From: Marilutibacter aestuarii
GTDB taxonomy: Bacteria > Pseudomonadota > Gammaproteobacteria > Xanthomonadales > Xanthomonadaceae
Reading direction: 5' to 3'
NCBI RefSeq assembly: GCF_006546775.1
Contig: NZ_VICE01000096.1
Location: 22,138-86,137 of the forward strand
Length of the DNA stretch: 64,000 nucleotides
In this document: one piece after another, positions 21,944 through 30,658 of the stretch
Numbering within the stretch: the first letter of the stretch is position 1
How the letters are laid out: each line of letters starts with the position of its first letter
Position numbers and translations under genes: made by a program
Notes under the pieces: generated by a model
The model's database searches: none
Told to the model about the DNA's origin: nothing
The model's input: the letters and a program-made list of their open reading frames with translations, nothing else

Positions 21944-22010
21944 GGGCCGTCCTCGCGCGGACGGCCCTTTCGAAGCAAGAAGAGAGCCGGCATCGCGCCG
22001 GCTCTTTTCT
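21944..22010 (+). terminator. Tandem intrinsic terminators after the DUF885 gene
   Basis: Two hairpins in a row. The first is GGGCCGTCC / GGACGGCCC (21944-21967) with TTT. The second is GAGCCGGC / GCCGGCTC (21984-22004) with TTTTCTT. About 50 bases of this block recur at 22712-22770. Confidence 0.8.
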
Positions 22011-22122
22011 TGGGCTCTTTTCCCAACCGGGGGGAACAGGGTGCACGGCCGGCCCAGGCAGCCTGCCAACACCCGGGGCGACGCGCGGGGGGGCGGACCA
22101 CCGTCCGGCAGCCCGCACACGG

Positions 22123-22151
22123 CGTCATCCCAGCCAACGCTGGGATCCAGC
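22123..22151 (+). repeat. REP-like palindrome of the dispersed family
   Basis: An imperfect palindrome beginning CGTCATCCCAGC and ending GCTGGGATCCAGC. The same element occurs at 31.6-31.8 kb, 54.3 kb and eight times at 60.8-61.9 kb. Confidence 0.75.
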
Positions 22152-22256
22152 TCTTGCTTTCGACCTGGCCCTCGACCATCGCCCCGGGCACCGGGTCGGC
22201 ACGGGACCTGGCGCGGGCGCCTGGCGTGTCGCGCAGCGGCGCCGCTCATACCGGGT

Positions 22257-22703
22257 CCCCGGGTGCGCTCCGCTTACCCCGTCTACGCGGCATGTCGCCG
22301 TTGCAGTTGCCGTTGCAGTTGCCGTTGCCGTTGCCGTTGATCTTGATCTTGACCTTCGCGACTTTGAGGCCGCCACGGCCGGGGCGCACAGGGAACCGGA
22401 CCACTGGCCGATGGAGCCGGCGGTTTTGGTTCCTTGGGGACTTGCACGCGCAGCGGACGAAAGCCCCTGACTTTGACTGGGCTTCAGCCCCCCTCGCAGG
22501 AGGGACAGCACGGAGTAAATCCCATCGTGCATCTTGCGTGAAATACCGTGCCGGTGGGTTTCGCGTTTGGCTCTACCCACCCTACGAGGCGGGATGAAAG
22601 GCAGAACCGTAGAACCGTAGGATGGGTAGCGCGAAGCAAAACCCATCATTCATCGTGCATGCGAGCACGCGACAGTGGGCCTCGCTTTCGGCTCGACCCA
22701 CCC
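22257..22703. repeat. Gene-free stretch with a second repeat family and a hexamer tract
   Basis: No gene is supported here. The stretch holds an element beginning CCCCGGGTGCGCTCCGCTTA (22257 onward), which is the reverse of one at 48.66 kb. It also holds a tract of GTTGCA/GTTGCC hexamers drifting into CTTGAT (about 22300-22354), and three elements of the form GTGGGTxxCG...ACCCACC (22551-22585, 22617-22650, 22674-22703). Each of the three can fold because the GGTGGGT and ACCCACC ends pair. Confidence 0.65.
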
Positions 22704-22711
22704 TGCGCCCC

Positions 22712-22770
22712 ACGCGGACGGCCCTTTCGAGGCAAAAAAAGAGCCGGCATCGCGCCGGCTCTTTCTTCTT
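22712..22770. terminator. Bidirectional terminator, second copy of the cassette
   Basis: GAGCCGGC / GCCGGCTC (22741-22761) has a run of seven A on its left and TTTCTTCTT on its right, so it can end transcription both ways. It serves the helicase gene arriving on the minus strand. The flanking GCGGACGGCCCTTTCGA matches the block at 21.96 kb. Confidence 0.8.
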
Positions 22771-22783
22771 GCAATCGCAGGGC

Positions 22784-24121
22784 TCAGGCCCCGGCGCCAC
22801 CGCTGCGCGAGGCACCGCTGCGACGGCTGGGGCCACCGCGCTGCTTCGGCCCGGCATGGGCGTGGCGCGGCGCCGGCTTGCCGTGCGGACGATGGCCCGG
22901 TGCCCGACGCGCGCCGGGGGCGTTGTTGCCACCACCGCCCCGCTTGCTGCGCGGGTTCGGGATCGCGACGTCGAGACGGATCGGGCGACTGGGCTCGAAG
23001 CCCTCGACCTCGATCATCTCGACGTCCTTCTTCAGCACGCGCTGGATCTGCCGCAGCAGGCCACCCTCGTCGTGCGAGACCAGCGACAGCGCCTCGCCCG
23101 ACGCGCCGTTGCGACCGGTGCGGCCGATACGGTGCACGTAGTCCTCGGCGACCATCGGCAGGTCGAAGTTGATGACCAGCGGCAGGTTGGGGATGTCCAG
23201 TCCGCGCGCGGCCACGTCGGTCGCCACCAGCACGCGGGCCTTGGCCGCCTTGAAGGCGTTGAGGGCCTTCTGGCGCTGCGCCTGGCTCTTGTTGCCGTGG
23301 ATCGCGACGGCCTTGATGCCGGCCTTGTCGAGCTGCTCGGCCAGGCGGTTGCAGCCGTGCTTGGTGCGGCCGAACACGATCACCTGGTCGGTGTGGCGCT
23401 TGGCGAGGATGTCGATCAGCAGGTCGCGCTTGCTGTCGACGTCGACCGGATGGGCCCGGTGCGCGATGGTCTCGGCGATGGTGTTCTGCGCGGCCACCTG
23501 TACCTGGCGGGGATCGCGCATGAACTCCAGCGCCAGCGCCTTGATCTGCGCTTCGAAGGTCGCCGAGAACAGCAGGGTCTGGCGCTCGCGCGGCAGCTTG
23601 ACGAGGATGCGCTTGATCGCCGGCAGGAAGCCCATGTCGAGCATGCGGTCGGCCTCGTCCATGACCAGCACTTCGATCGCGTCCAGGCGCACGCTGCCGC
23701 GCTCCATGTGGTCGATCAGGCGGCCGGGGGTGGCGACGAGCACGTCGACGCCACGGCGCAGTGCATCGACCTGCGGTCCCATGCCGACGCCACCGAAGAT
23801 CATGCAGCTGGCGACCTGCAGGTGGCGGGCGTAGCCACGCAGGTTCTCGTGGACCTGCACCGCGAGTTCGCGGGTGGGCACCAGGACCAGCACGCGCGGC
23901 TTGCGCGGCCCCTTGGCCGGGGTGGTCTTGGACAGGCGGTTCAGCAGCGGCAGGCTGAAGGCGGCGGTCTTGCCGGTACCGGTCTGGGCGCCGCCGAGCA
24001 GGTCGTGGCCGGCCAGGATCAGCGGGATCGCTTCGGCCTGGATCGGGGTCGGCGTGGCGTAGCCCTGTTCCGAGAGCGCACGCAGCAACGCGGGCGCGAG
24101 CCCGAGGGATTCAAAAGACAT
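22784..24121 (-). CDS. DEAD-box ATP-dependent RNA helicase (RhlE-like)
   Basis: A 445-residue SF2 helicase with the full motif set: Q motif GYATPTPIQ, Walker A AQTGTGKTAAF, PTRELAVQVHENL, VMDEADRMLDMGF, SATF, and HRIGRTGRNG. The C-terminal 70 residues are basic and rich in Gly, Ala and His ([20 protein letters not shown]), as in RhlE-type enzymes that unwind rRNA or mRNA duplexes in ribosome assembly and decay. I chose the ATG at 24121 because MSFESLGL is the family start; the longer frame has no support. A 340-base gene-free leader lies upstream. Confidence 0.92.
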   Translation of the reverse strand: MSFESLGLAPALLRALSEQGYATPTPIQAEAIPLILAGHDLLGGAQTGTGKTAAFSLPLLNRLSKTTPAKGPRKPRVLVLVPTRELAVQVHENLRGYARHLQVASCMIFGGVGMGPQVDALRRGVDVLVATPGRLIDHMERGSVRLDAIEVLVMDEADRMLDMGFLPAIKRILVKLPRERQTLLFSATFEAQIKALALEFMRDPRQVQVAAQNTIAETIAHRAHPVDVDSKRDLLIDILAKRHTDQVIVFGRTKHGCNRLAEQLDKAGIKAVAIHGNKSQAQRQKALNAFKAAKARVLVATDVAARGLDIPNLPLVINFDLPMVAEDYVHRIGRTGRNGASGEALSLVSHDEGGLLRQIQRVLKKDVEMIEVEGFEPSRPIRLDVAIPNPRSKRGGGGNNAPGARRAPGHRPHGKPAPRHAHAGPKQRGGPSRRSGASRSGGAGA

Positions 24122-24461
24122 GTGGAGCTCCAATTCCTGATCCGCATCCATGGATGCGGAATCACCCGGAGCTTTCCCTGTAGCCGCGCTGCGAGTCGTT
24201 TTTTTGAACGGCACCGGATGCTCCGGGCCGTGTCGGCGCTACGAATGACGTGCGGAATACAGGCCGCGCCCCGCCCCTTGGGGGCGCCCAGCGGGATCGT
24301 GTCCCGTTGGATGTGGGGTGCGGCAGGATATAGCTGGGAAACGTACCCTTTCGGGCAGCAACCGAGCACCAGACGCCGCGCACTCTACGCGAAAGGCCTC
24401 GCCCGCGCCAGCGCAAGCGGACCCGGCGGCGTCCAGGCCGCGTCGCTGTCGCACTCCCCGT
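24122..24461 (-). other. Gene-free 340-base region upstream of the helicase
   Basis: No ORF here has family character. On the minus strand it is the leader of the DEAD-box gene and contains GC-rich segments able to pair (around 24265-24295) and a short T/A-rich stretch. Long structured leaders are known on some cold-regulated helicase genes, but I see no named riboswitch or CspA-type element. Confidence 0.4.
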
Positions 24462-25367
24462 TCAGCTTGGCGCGCCGGTGCGACGGCAGGACTGGACGCG
24501 GTCGAGGACGGCGATCGCATGTGCCAGCGCCGCGCGTTCCTCCCCACAGAGCCCCGGGTGCCAGATATCGAAGATCAACACGGTACGCACCCGCTCGCCG
24601 CGATTGCATGCGCTGTGGAGGAAGGCGTCGTCGAAGACCAGGAAGTCGTCGTGGACCCAGTGCCGCGTCTCGCCAGCGACGGTGATCGAACAGCCCCCGG
24701 GCAGGTCGACCGGCAGGTGGGCGGTCAACTTGATGTTCGACAGGCCATGGTGCGGGGGGAGCTCGGTCCCGGGCTTGAGCCGGGAGATGAAGCACTCCGG
24801 CGCGTGCGGCGGGTACTGCGCCAGCGGCGCCTGGGCGAGGAAGTCGCGCGTCACGGGCAGCCGTGCCACCAGGGCCTCGTCCCATTGTTCGCGTCGCAAC
24901 AGGTGACGCGCCGACCATTCCAGGCTGTCCGCCAGGCGCCCCCATTGCCGGTCGCCCGATGCCCGGGCGTCGACATAGGGCCGGAACGCCACGTCTTCGG
25001 CGAGGAAGCCGAGCAGCTCCTCACGCACCGGGGCGATCAGGCGCTGCAACGGCGCGAGTTCGGGCAGTTCCGGCGTGGAGAACCAGGCCTGGGCCGGCAG
25101 CGCCGGGTAATAGAGGAAATTCGGTTGTTGCAGGGGCGAGCGGAAGCGCCCCGGCTGGCGCCCGAAATACACGTCCAGCCACAGCCGGAACCCCGGATGC
25201 GCCGATACCGCCTGCAGGTGCCCATGCAGCGCCGCCGGCAGCGCCGCGCCGAAGGCCGGGGTGACCGCCTCGCCGCTGTGCTCCAGCACGTCGCAGGCCT
25301 CGGCCACGGCCGCGGGGGTGCGGGCCTCGCGGAGTGCCTGGATGAACTGCGTTTCGACTGGCTTCAT
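24462..25367 (-). CDS. Aspartyl/asparaginyl beta-hydroxylase-like dioxygenase
   Basis: A 301-residue protein whose C-terminal half is the aspartyl/asparaginyl beta-hydroxylase domain: ISRLKPGTELPPHHGLSN, HLPVDLPGGCSITVAGE, FDDAFLHSACNRGERVR and FDIWHPGL. The two histidines (PHHG and LHSA) are the likely iron ligands of this Fe(II)/2-oxoglutarate family, and the Arg near the end binds 2-oxoglutarate. Bacterial members include LpxO, which hydroxylates lipid A acyl chains, but this one has no transmembrane helix, so the substrate is open. Start chosen at MKPVETQFIQ. It lies upstream of the helicase on the same strand. Confidence 0.83.
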   Translation of the reverse strand: MKPVETQFIQALREARTPAAVAEACDVLEHSGEAVTPAFGAALPAALHGHLQAVSAHPGFRLWLDVYFGRQPGRFRSPLQQPNFLYYPALPAQAWFSTPELPELAPLQRLIAPVREELLGFLAEDVAFRPYVDARASGDRQWGRLADSLEWSARHLLRREQWDEALVARLPVTRDFLAQAPLAQYPPHAPECFISRLKPGTELPPHHGLSNIKLTAHLPVDLPGGCSITVAGETRHWVHDDFLVFDDAFLHSACNRGERVRTVLIFDIWHPGLCGEERAALAHAIAVLDRVQSCRRTGAPS

Positions 25368-25574
25368 GGCCCCATTGTCCCGTCTCCGCGGGCTTTGCGG
25401 TACCCGTTGCGGCCACAGCCGGGGCGGCTGCATGACCTTCTGCACCCTCACGGGGCCTCGAAGCGGTCTATGGTGGCATGTCGCCCCGTGGGCGTACCGA
25501 TCCCCCGGCCTGCACGCCTTCGCAGGCGCCGCCGGGCGGCTCGACCCGACATTCCTTCACAAGGCCGGAGCACC

Positions 25575-27680
25575 GTGACCGTGAAAAAACCGCAGATCCT
25601 CCTTCTCTCCCTCGCCATCGCGGCGACCGTCGCCGCCTGCGCCAAGCCCGACGAGGCAGCGCCGGCCGCGACGACCGAAGCCGCCGCCTCGCAGGAAGGC
25701 GGCATCACCCTGGACGAGAGCAAGCTGCCGCCGATGAACAGCTTCCTCGCCAGCGACCTGGACCCGAGCAAGGACGCCTGCACCGACTTCGGTGGTTACG
25801 TGAACGGCAAGTGGCTGGCTGCCAACGAAATCCCGGGCGACCGCACCTCCTGGGGCGCGTTCGAGATGCTGGCCGAGCGTTCGCTGGCCGTGCAGCGCCA
25901 GATCGCCGAACAGGCCGCCGCCGACAGCAACGCCACCGGCGTGGAAAAGATCATCGGCGACTTCTGGTCCACCGGCATGGACGCGGAGAAGATCAATGCC
26001 CAGGGCATCGACCCGATCAAGGGCGAACTGGCCGAGATCGAGGCGCTCGACAGCCAGGACAAGATCGCCGACTTCCTGCGCAGCAGCGCCGCCAAGGGCC
26101 GGTTCTACCTGTTCGGCTTCGGTCCGGAAGCCGACTTCAAGGACTCGACCATGAACATCGCCTACGCCGCGCAGGGCGGCCTGGGCCTGCCGGACAGTAC
26201 CTACTACTCCGACCCGAAGAAGGCCGACAAGCTCCAGGCCTACCAGGCGCACGTGGCCAAGGTGCTCGAGCTGGCCGGCGCCAGCGCCGAGGACGCGGCC
26301 GCGCAGGCCAAGGACGTGGTCGCGTTCGAGACCCGCCTGGCGAAGGCGTCCAAGTCCAGCGAGGAGCTCTCGCGCGACGTCGAGCTGTACTACAACCCGG
26401 TGACCGTGGCCGAGGCCGACGCGCTGACCCCCAACTTCCCGTGGACGCGCTTCTTCGAGTCCCAGGGCCTCCAGGCGCCGAAGATGTTCTCGCTGGCGAT
26501 GCCGGACTTCCACAAGGAAGTCGACGCCATGCTCGCCGACGTCCCCGACGACCAGTGGCGCAGCTACCTGCGCTTCCACGCCGTCGACGGCGCGTCGCCG
26601 TACCTGTCCGACGCCTTCGTCGAGGAGAACTTCAACTTCTACAACAAGGCCCTGCGTGGCCAGAAGGAGCTCAAGGAACGCGGCAAGCGCGTGCTCGGCA
26701 CCATCGAGAACGCCGCCGGCGAAGCACTGGGCCAGCTCTACGTCGACGTGGCGTTCTCGCCCGAGTCCAAGGAGCGCATGGAGACCCTGGTGTCCAACCT
26801 CAGCGATGCGCTCAAGGGCCGCATCGAGAACCTGGACTGGATGACCGACGAAACCAAGGCCAAGGCCATGGAGAAGTGGGCCGCCTTCACCCCGAAGATC
26901 GGCTACCCGGACAAGTGGCGCGACTGGAGCGGCCTGTCGACCAGCCGCGACAGCTACATCGGCAACGTGCTCGCCGCGATGGAGTTCAACTACAAGTGGG
27001 AGCTGTCGAAGATCGGCAAGCCGGTCGACAAGACCGAGTGGGGCATGAGCCCGCAGACGGTCAACGCCTACTACAACCCCTTGCAGAACGAGATCGTGTT
27101 CCCGGCCGCGATCCTGCAGCCGCCCTTCTTCGACGCCAAGGCCGACGACCCGCTCAACTATGGCGGCATCGGCGCGGTCATCGGCCATGAGATGACCCAC
27201 GGCTACGATGACCAGGGCAGCCGTTTCGGGCCCAGCGGCAACTTCGAGGACTGGTGGAGCGACGCCGACGCCAAGGGCTTCTCCGGGCTGACCGACAAGC
27301 TGGTCAACCAGTTCAACGGTTACAAGGCCAACGAAGACGAGCACGTCAACGGCAAGCTGACCCTGGGCGAGAACATCGCCGACCTGGGCGGCCTGGCCAC
27401 GGCCTACGACGCGATGAAGAAGGCCACCGAAGGCACGCCCGATCCGATGATCGACGGCATGACCCGCGACCAGCGCTTCTTCGCCAACTGGGCCACCGTG
27501 TGGCGCCGCAACTTCACCCCCGAAGAGCTGAAGGTGCGCCTGGCCACCGATCCGCACGCGCCGGCGAACTTCCGCGCGATCGGCGCGCCTTCGAACCTGC
27601 CGGCCTTCGCCGCCGCGTTCGAGTGCAAGCCGGGCCAGCCGATGGTGCGCCAGGGCGACCAGCAGGTCATCATCTGGTGA
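25575..27680 (+). CDS. M13-family zinc metallopeptidase, lipoprotein
   Basis: A 701-residue M13 (neprilysin/PepO-type) endopeptidase. The N-terminus is a lipoprotein signal with lipobox VAAC, so it is anchored in a membrane and faces the periplasm or surface. The catalytic set is complete: substrate-binding NAYYNPLQNEIVFPAA at about residue 497, zinc motif VIGHEMTHGYDDQG at about 537, and third ligand ENIADLGGLATAYDA. Such enzymes cut peptides of limited size. The start is GTG at 25575 or the GTG six bases later; GGAG lies just upstream. A second, divergent M13 gene follows. Confidence 0.92.
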   Translation: MTVKKPQILLLSLAIAATVAACAKPDEAAPAATTEAAASQEGGITLDESKLPPMNSFLASDLDPSKDACTDFGGYVNGKWLAANEIPGDRTSWGAFEMLAERSLAVQRQIAEQAAADSNATGVEKIIGDFWSTGMDAEKINAQGIDPIKGELAEIEALDSQDKIADFLRSSAAKGRFYLFGFGPEADFKDSTMNIAYAAQGGLGLPDSTYYSDPKKADKLQAYQAHVAKVLELAGASAEDAAAQAKDVVAFETRLAKASKSSEELSRDVELYYNPVTVAEADALTPNFPWTRFFESQGLQAPKMFSLAMPDFHKEVDAMLADVPDDQWRSYLRFHAVDGASPYLSDAFVEENFNFYNKALRGQKELKERGKRVLGTIENAAGEALGQLYVDVAFSPESKERMETLVSNLSDALKGRIENLDWMTDETKAKAMEKWAAFTPKIGYPDKWRDWSGLSTSRDSYIGNVLAAMEFNYKWELSKIGKPVDKTEWGMSPQTVNAYYNPLQNEIVFPAAILQPPFFDAKADDPLNYGGIGAVIGHEMTHGYDDQGSRFGPSGNFEDWWSDADAKGFSGLTDKLVNQFNGYKANEDEHVNGKLTLGENIADLGGLATAYDAMKKATEGTPDPMIDGMTRDQRFFANWATVWRRNFTPEELKVRLATDPHAPANFRAIGAPSNLPAFAAAFECKPGQPMVRQGDQQVIIW

Positions 27681-27706
27681 TCGCCGCTTCGTCCACGTAA
27701 CACCTG

Positions 27707-27740
27707 CGAAGGCCCGGCATGTCCGGGCCTTCGTCTTTCT
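27707..27740 (+). terminator. Intrinsic terminator after the first M13 gene
   Basis: Stem CGAAGGCCCGG / CCGGGCCTTCG with a five-base loop, followed by TCTTTCTGTCT. Confidence 0.85.
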
Positions 27741-27828
27741 GTCTGCCCCCCAACCGGTGGGCCGGTCGTGACGCAGGGGTCATCGGGGGCCTTGTTACAC
27801 TCCGGCCCTCCCCCGGATGGAAGCCGAC

Positions 27829-29811
27829 ATGCCCGCACTTCGCCCGCTCAGCGGCGCCCTTGCACTTGGACTGGCAGCGGCGCTCGCGTCGCCCGCCAGC
27901 GCCGCCAAGCCACCGGTCGCCTGCGCCGATTTCCACGGCAACACCAACGCCGACTGGCTGGCGGCGAACCCGCCGCCCGCCGACACCGGCATGGTCTCGG
28001 CGATGGGCCAGCTGGCCGCACGTGCGCGGCAACAGCAGATCGACCTGCTGGAGGCGGCCAAGCGGGCGCCCACCGGCAACGTGCAGACCCTGCTGGGCGA
28101 CTTCTGGGCCAGCGGCATGGACGAGGCCGGCGTGGAGCGCGACGGATCCAACCCGATCGCGCCGCTGCTCGAGCGCATCAACGCCATCCGCCGCGACAAG
28201 GACATCCCGCCCGCGATCGCCGCCCTGCACCAGGTCGGCATACCGGTGGTGTTCAACTTCAGTCCCGACGTGGACCTCAACGATCTTTCCCGGCACATTG
28301 GCTACTTCAGCCAGGGCGGACTGGGCCTGCCCGACCCCGCCTTCTACACGCGCACCGATGCCGATACCCGCACGGTCCTGGCCCAGTACGGCAAGTACGT
28401 CGAACAGATCCTGGTCCTGACCGGCACCCCGGCCGGCGAGGCGGCCGCCGAAGCCGCCCAGGTGATCGACCTGGAGACCCGGATCGCCCGTGCGTCGCGC
28501 CCGATCGTCGAGCTGCGCGATCCGCGCAGCAACTTTGCCCCGGTGCCGGCCGCCGGGCTGGACACGCAGTACCGCAAGCTGCAGCTGGAGGATTTCATCG
28601 TCGCCCAGCAGGTCGGCGACGCCACCGTATCGATGGCCAACCCTGCGCTGTTCGCCACCCTCGACAGCCTCGTCGACGACCTCAAGCCGGCGCAGTGGAA
28701 AGCCTACCTGCGATGGCGGGTGGGCGATGCCATGGCGCCCTACCTGTCCCGGGCATTCCGCGACGCCAGCTTCAACTTCCGCGGACGCGTGCTGGAGGGA
28801 CGCCAGGCACCACCCACGCGCGAACAGCAGGTGCTCGACGCCATCAACCTGGCGGCAGGCCCGATGCTGGGCCGCGAGTATGCGCAGCGTTACCTGGACG
28901 CCGGCACCGAGGCGCGCGCCGAGACGGTGGCGGCCGACATCCGCGACGCGCTGGGCGCCGCCCTGGAGCGCGACCCGCGCCTGGGCGCCGCGGCCAAGGC
29001 CGAGGCACGGGCCAAGCTTGCCGCGCTCGAGATCGAGATCGGCATGCCGGACCGTGACATCGACTACACGGTGCAGCCCGTCGGCCGCGGCAGCTTCGGC
29101 GGCAACATGCTGATCGCCTCGACCTGGCGACACGGGTCGGAGATGCGCCGGATCGGCGAGGCGAACGCTTCGCGCCGCTGGAACGTACAGCCGCAGACGC
29201 CCGCCCTGGCCTACGACATCACCCTGAACCGCCTGCTGGTGACCGCCGCGATGCTGCAGGCACCGGTCATGGCGGCGACGCGCGGCGAGCCCGCGCAGTA
29301 CGGCGCGTTCGGCGCACTGGTGGGGCACGAACTGACCCACGGCTTCGATGCGCGTGGCCGCCTGGTCGATGCCCGCCTGGACGTGCGCGACTGGTGGGAG
29401 GCTTCCGACGCCAACGCCTGGAACGCACTGGCCTCGCGCGTGGCCAGCCAGTACGCCGCCCTGCCCTATCCCGCACTGGAAGGCGTCAAGGTCAACGGCG
29501 TGCAGACGCGCGACGAAGACCTCGCCGACCTCTCCGGCGTGGAGCTCGCCTGGGCGGCCTTCGAGGCCCGCCACCCCGACGCCGACAAGGCCGCCCGGCA
29601 GGACTTCTTCAAGGCCTGGGCAGGCCTGTGGGCGCAGGCGATGACGCCTGCCGCCGCCACCGCGATGGCCTCCACCAGCGTGCATGCGCCCGGCCAGTGG
29701 CGAGCCAACGCTCCGCTCGCCAACCTCGCCGACTTCGGCGAGCTCTACGGCTGTCGCGTCGGCAGCGTGATGCGCAACAAGCCCGACGACCGCATCCAGG
29801 TCTGGCCCTGA
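27829..29811 (+). CDS. Divergent second M13-family metallopeptidase
   Basis: A 660-residue M13 paralogue with a cleavable signal peptide (GALALGLAAALASPASA) and no lipobox. The zinc site is intact: LVGHELTHGFDARG at about residue 499 and EDLADLSGVELAWAA as the third-ligand helix. The substrate-binding NAxY segment is changed to LAYDITLNRLLVTAAML (about 459), losing the Asn that holds the substrate backbone in neprilysin. Overall it is shorter than its neighbour. GGAAG five bases before the ATG at 27829 favours that start over the ATG at 27817. It has its own upstream region, since a terminator separates it from the first M13 gene. Confidence 0.88.
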   Translation: MPALRPLSGALALGLAAALASPASAAKPPVACADFHGNTNADWLAANPPPADTGMVSAMGQLAARARQQQIDLLEAAKRAPTGNVQTLLGDFWASGMDEAGVERDGSNPIAPLLERINAIRRDKDIPPAIAALHQVGIPVVFNFSPDVDLNDLSRHIGYFSQGGLGLPDPAFYTRTDADTRTVLAQYGKYVEQILVLTGTPAGEAAAEAAQVIDLETRIARASRPIVELRDPRSNFAPVPAAGLDTQYRKLQLEDFIVAQQVGDATVSMANPALFATLDSLVDDLKPAQWKAYLRWRVGDAMAPYLSRAFRDASFNFRGRVLEGRQAPPTREQQVLDAINLAAGPMLGREYAQRYLDAGTEARAETVAADIRDALGAALERDPRLGAAAKAEARAKLAALEIEIGMPDRDIDYTVQPVGRGSFGGNMLIASTWRHGSEMRRIGEANASRRWNVQPQTPALAYDITLNRLLVTAAMLQAPVMAATRGEPAQYGAFGALVGHELTHGFDARGRLVDARLDVRDWWEASDANAWNALASRVASQYAALPYPALEGVKVNGVQTRDEDLADLSGVELAWAAFEARHPDADKAARQDFFKAWAGLWAQAMTPAAATAMASTSVHAPGQWRANAPLANLADFGELYGCRVGSVMRNKPDDRIQVWP

Positions 29812-29861
29812 CGGGTCCCGACGTGGAGCATCCCGCAGCGGGATCGCGGGACGGTCCAACG

Positions 29862-29892
29862 GAAACGGCGCGGGAGACCGCGCCGTTTCATT
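29862..29892. terminator. Bidirectional hairpin between M13 and rhomboid genes
   Basis: Perfect 12-base-pair stem GAAACGGCGCGG / CCGCGCCGTTTC with a GAGA loop; GTTTC and GAAAC ends give short T-runs in both directions between the converging genes. Confidence 0.7.
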
Positions 29893-29914
29893 GACCCTCT
29901 CGCGCAGCGCGCGG

Positions 29915-30574
29915 TCACCGCACGATCCGCGGTCCCGGGGGCTTGCGCCCGCCGCCCCCGAAGGGCGGCTGGCCGCGCCAGTAGCGGATCATCAGCCAAC
30001 CGAACAGCATCCCACCCAGGTGGGCGAAATGCGCGACGCCGGGTTGCTGCCCGCTGACGCCGAGCAGCAGTTCGATCACGCCGTATACGATCACCAGGGT
30101 GCGCGCCTTCATCGGGATCGGCGGGATCAGCAGCATCACGCGCTGGTTGGGGAACAGCATGCCGTAGGCGAGCAGCAGGCCGAAGATTCCGCCCGAGGCA
30201 CCGACCGTCGGGTAGGGCGGCTGGCCACTGGACATCGCCCAGATGCCGACGCCGATCTGGCAGACCGCCGCACCGACGATGCAGACCAGGTAGTAGTTCA
30301 GGAACCGCCGGTTGCCCCACACGTGCTCCAGCGGCGCACCGAACATCAGCAGGGCCAGCATGTTGAAGAACAGGTGCGCCATGCTCCCGTGCATGAACCC
30401 GTAGGTCAGCACCTGCCAGGGCAGGAACCCGCCGACGCCGAAAGCGCCGTCGCTGCCCGGCGGCCACAGCATGAATGCGGCGAACGTGGTTTCAGGCAGC
30501 AATTGCTGGAGCAGGAACACCAGGCCATTGGCGATCAGCAAGGCCTTGGTGACGGGGGGAAGATTGGAAAACAT
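29915..30574 (-). CDS. Rhomboid-family intramembrane serine protease
   Basis: A 219-residue protein with six predicted transmembrane helices. The catalytic dyad is visible: Ser in TVGASGGIFGLLLAYG and His in HFAHLGGMLFGWLM. The loop-1 segment LTYGFMHGSMAHLFFNMLAL carries the HxxxxHxxxN pattern of active rhomboids. These enzymes cut transmembrane substrates within the inner membrane. GGGAG seven bases upstream supports the ATG at 30574. The C-terminal tail is cytosolic, basic and Gly/Pro-rich. Confidence 0.92.
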   Translation of the reverse strand: MFSNLPPVTKALLIANGLVFLLQQLLPETTFAAFMLWPPGSDGAFGVGGFLPWQVLTYGFMHGSMAHLFFNMLALLMFGAPLEHVWGNRRFLNYYLVCIVGAAVCQIGVGIWAMSSGQPPYPTVGASGGIFGLLLAYGMLFPNQRVMLLIPPIPMKARTLVIVYGVIELLLGVSGQQPGVAHFAHLGGMLFGWLMIRYWRGQPPFGGGGRKPPGPRIVR

Positions 30575-30658
30575 CGCGGCTCCCGGATACGAAGCGCACA
30601 TGGTACTGGCTGGCGCGTGTAGACGCCGCCACACCCGTACAGGGGCCATCGCATGCCC

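Noticed and set aside
22041..22700. Frames of 100-330 codons in the 850-base gap after the DUF885 gene
   Set aside because: They read through terminators, REP elements and a hexamer tract; the apparent Ala-Val repeats come from the DNA repeat.
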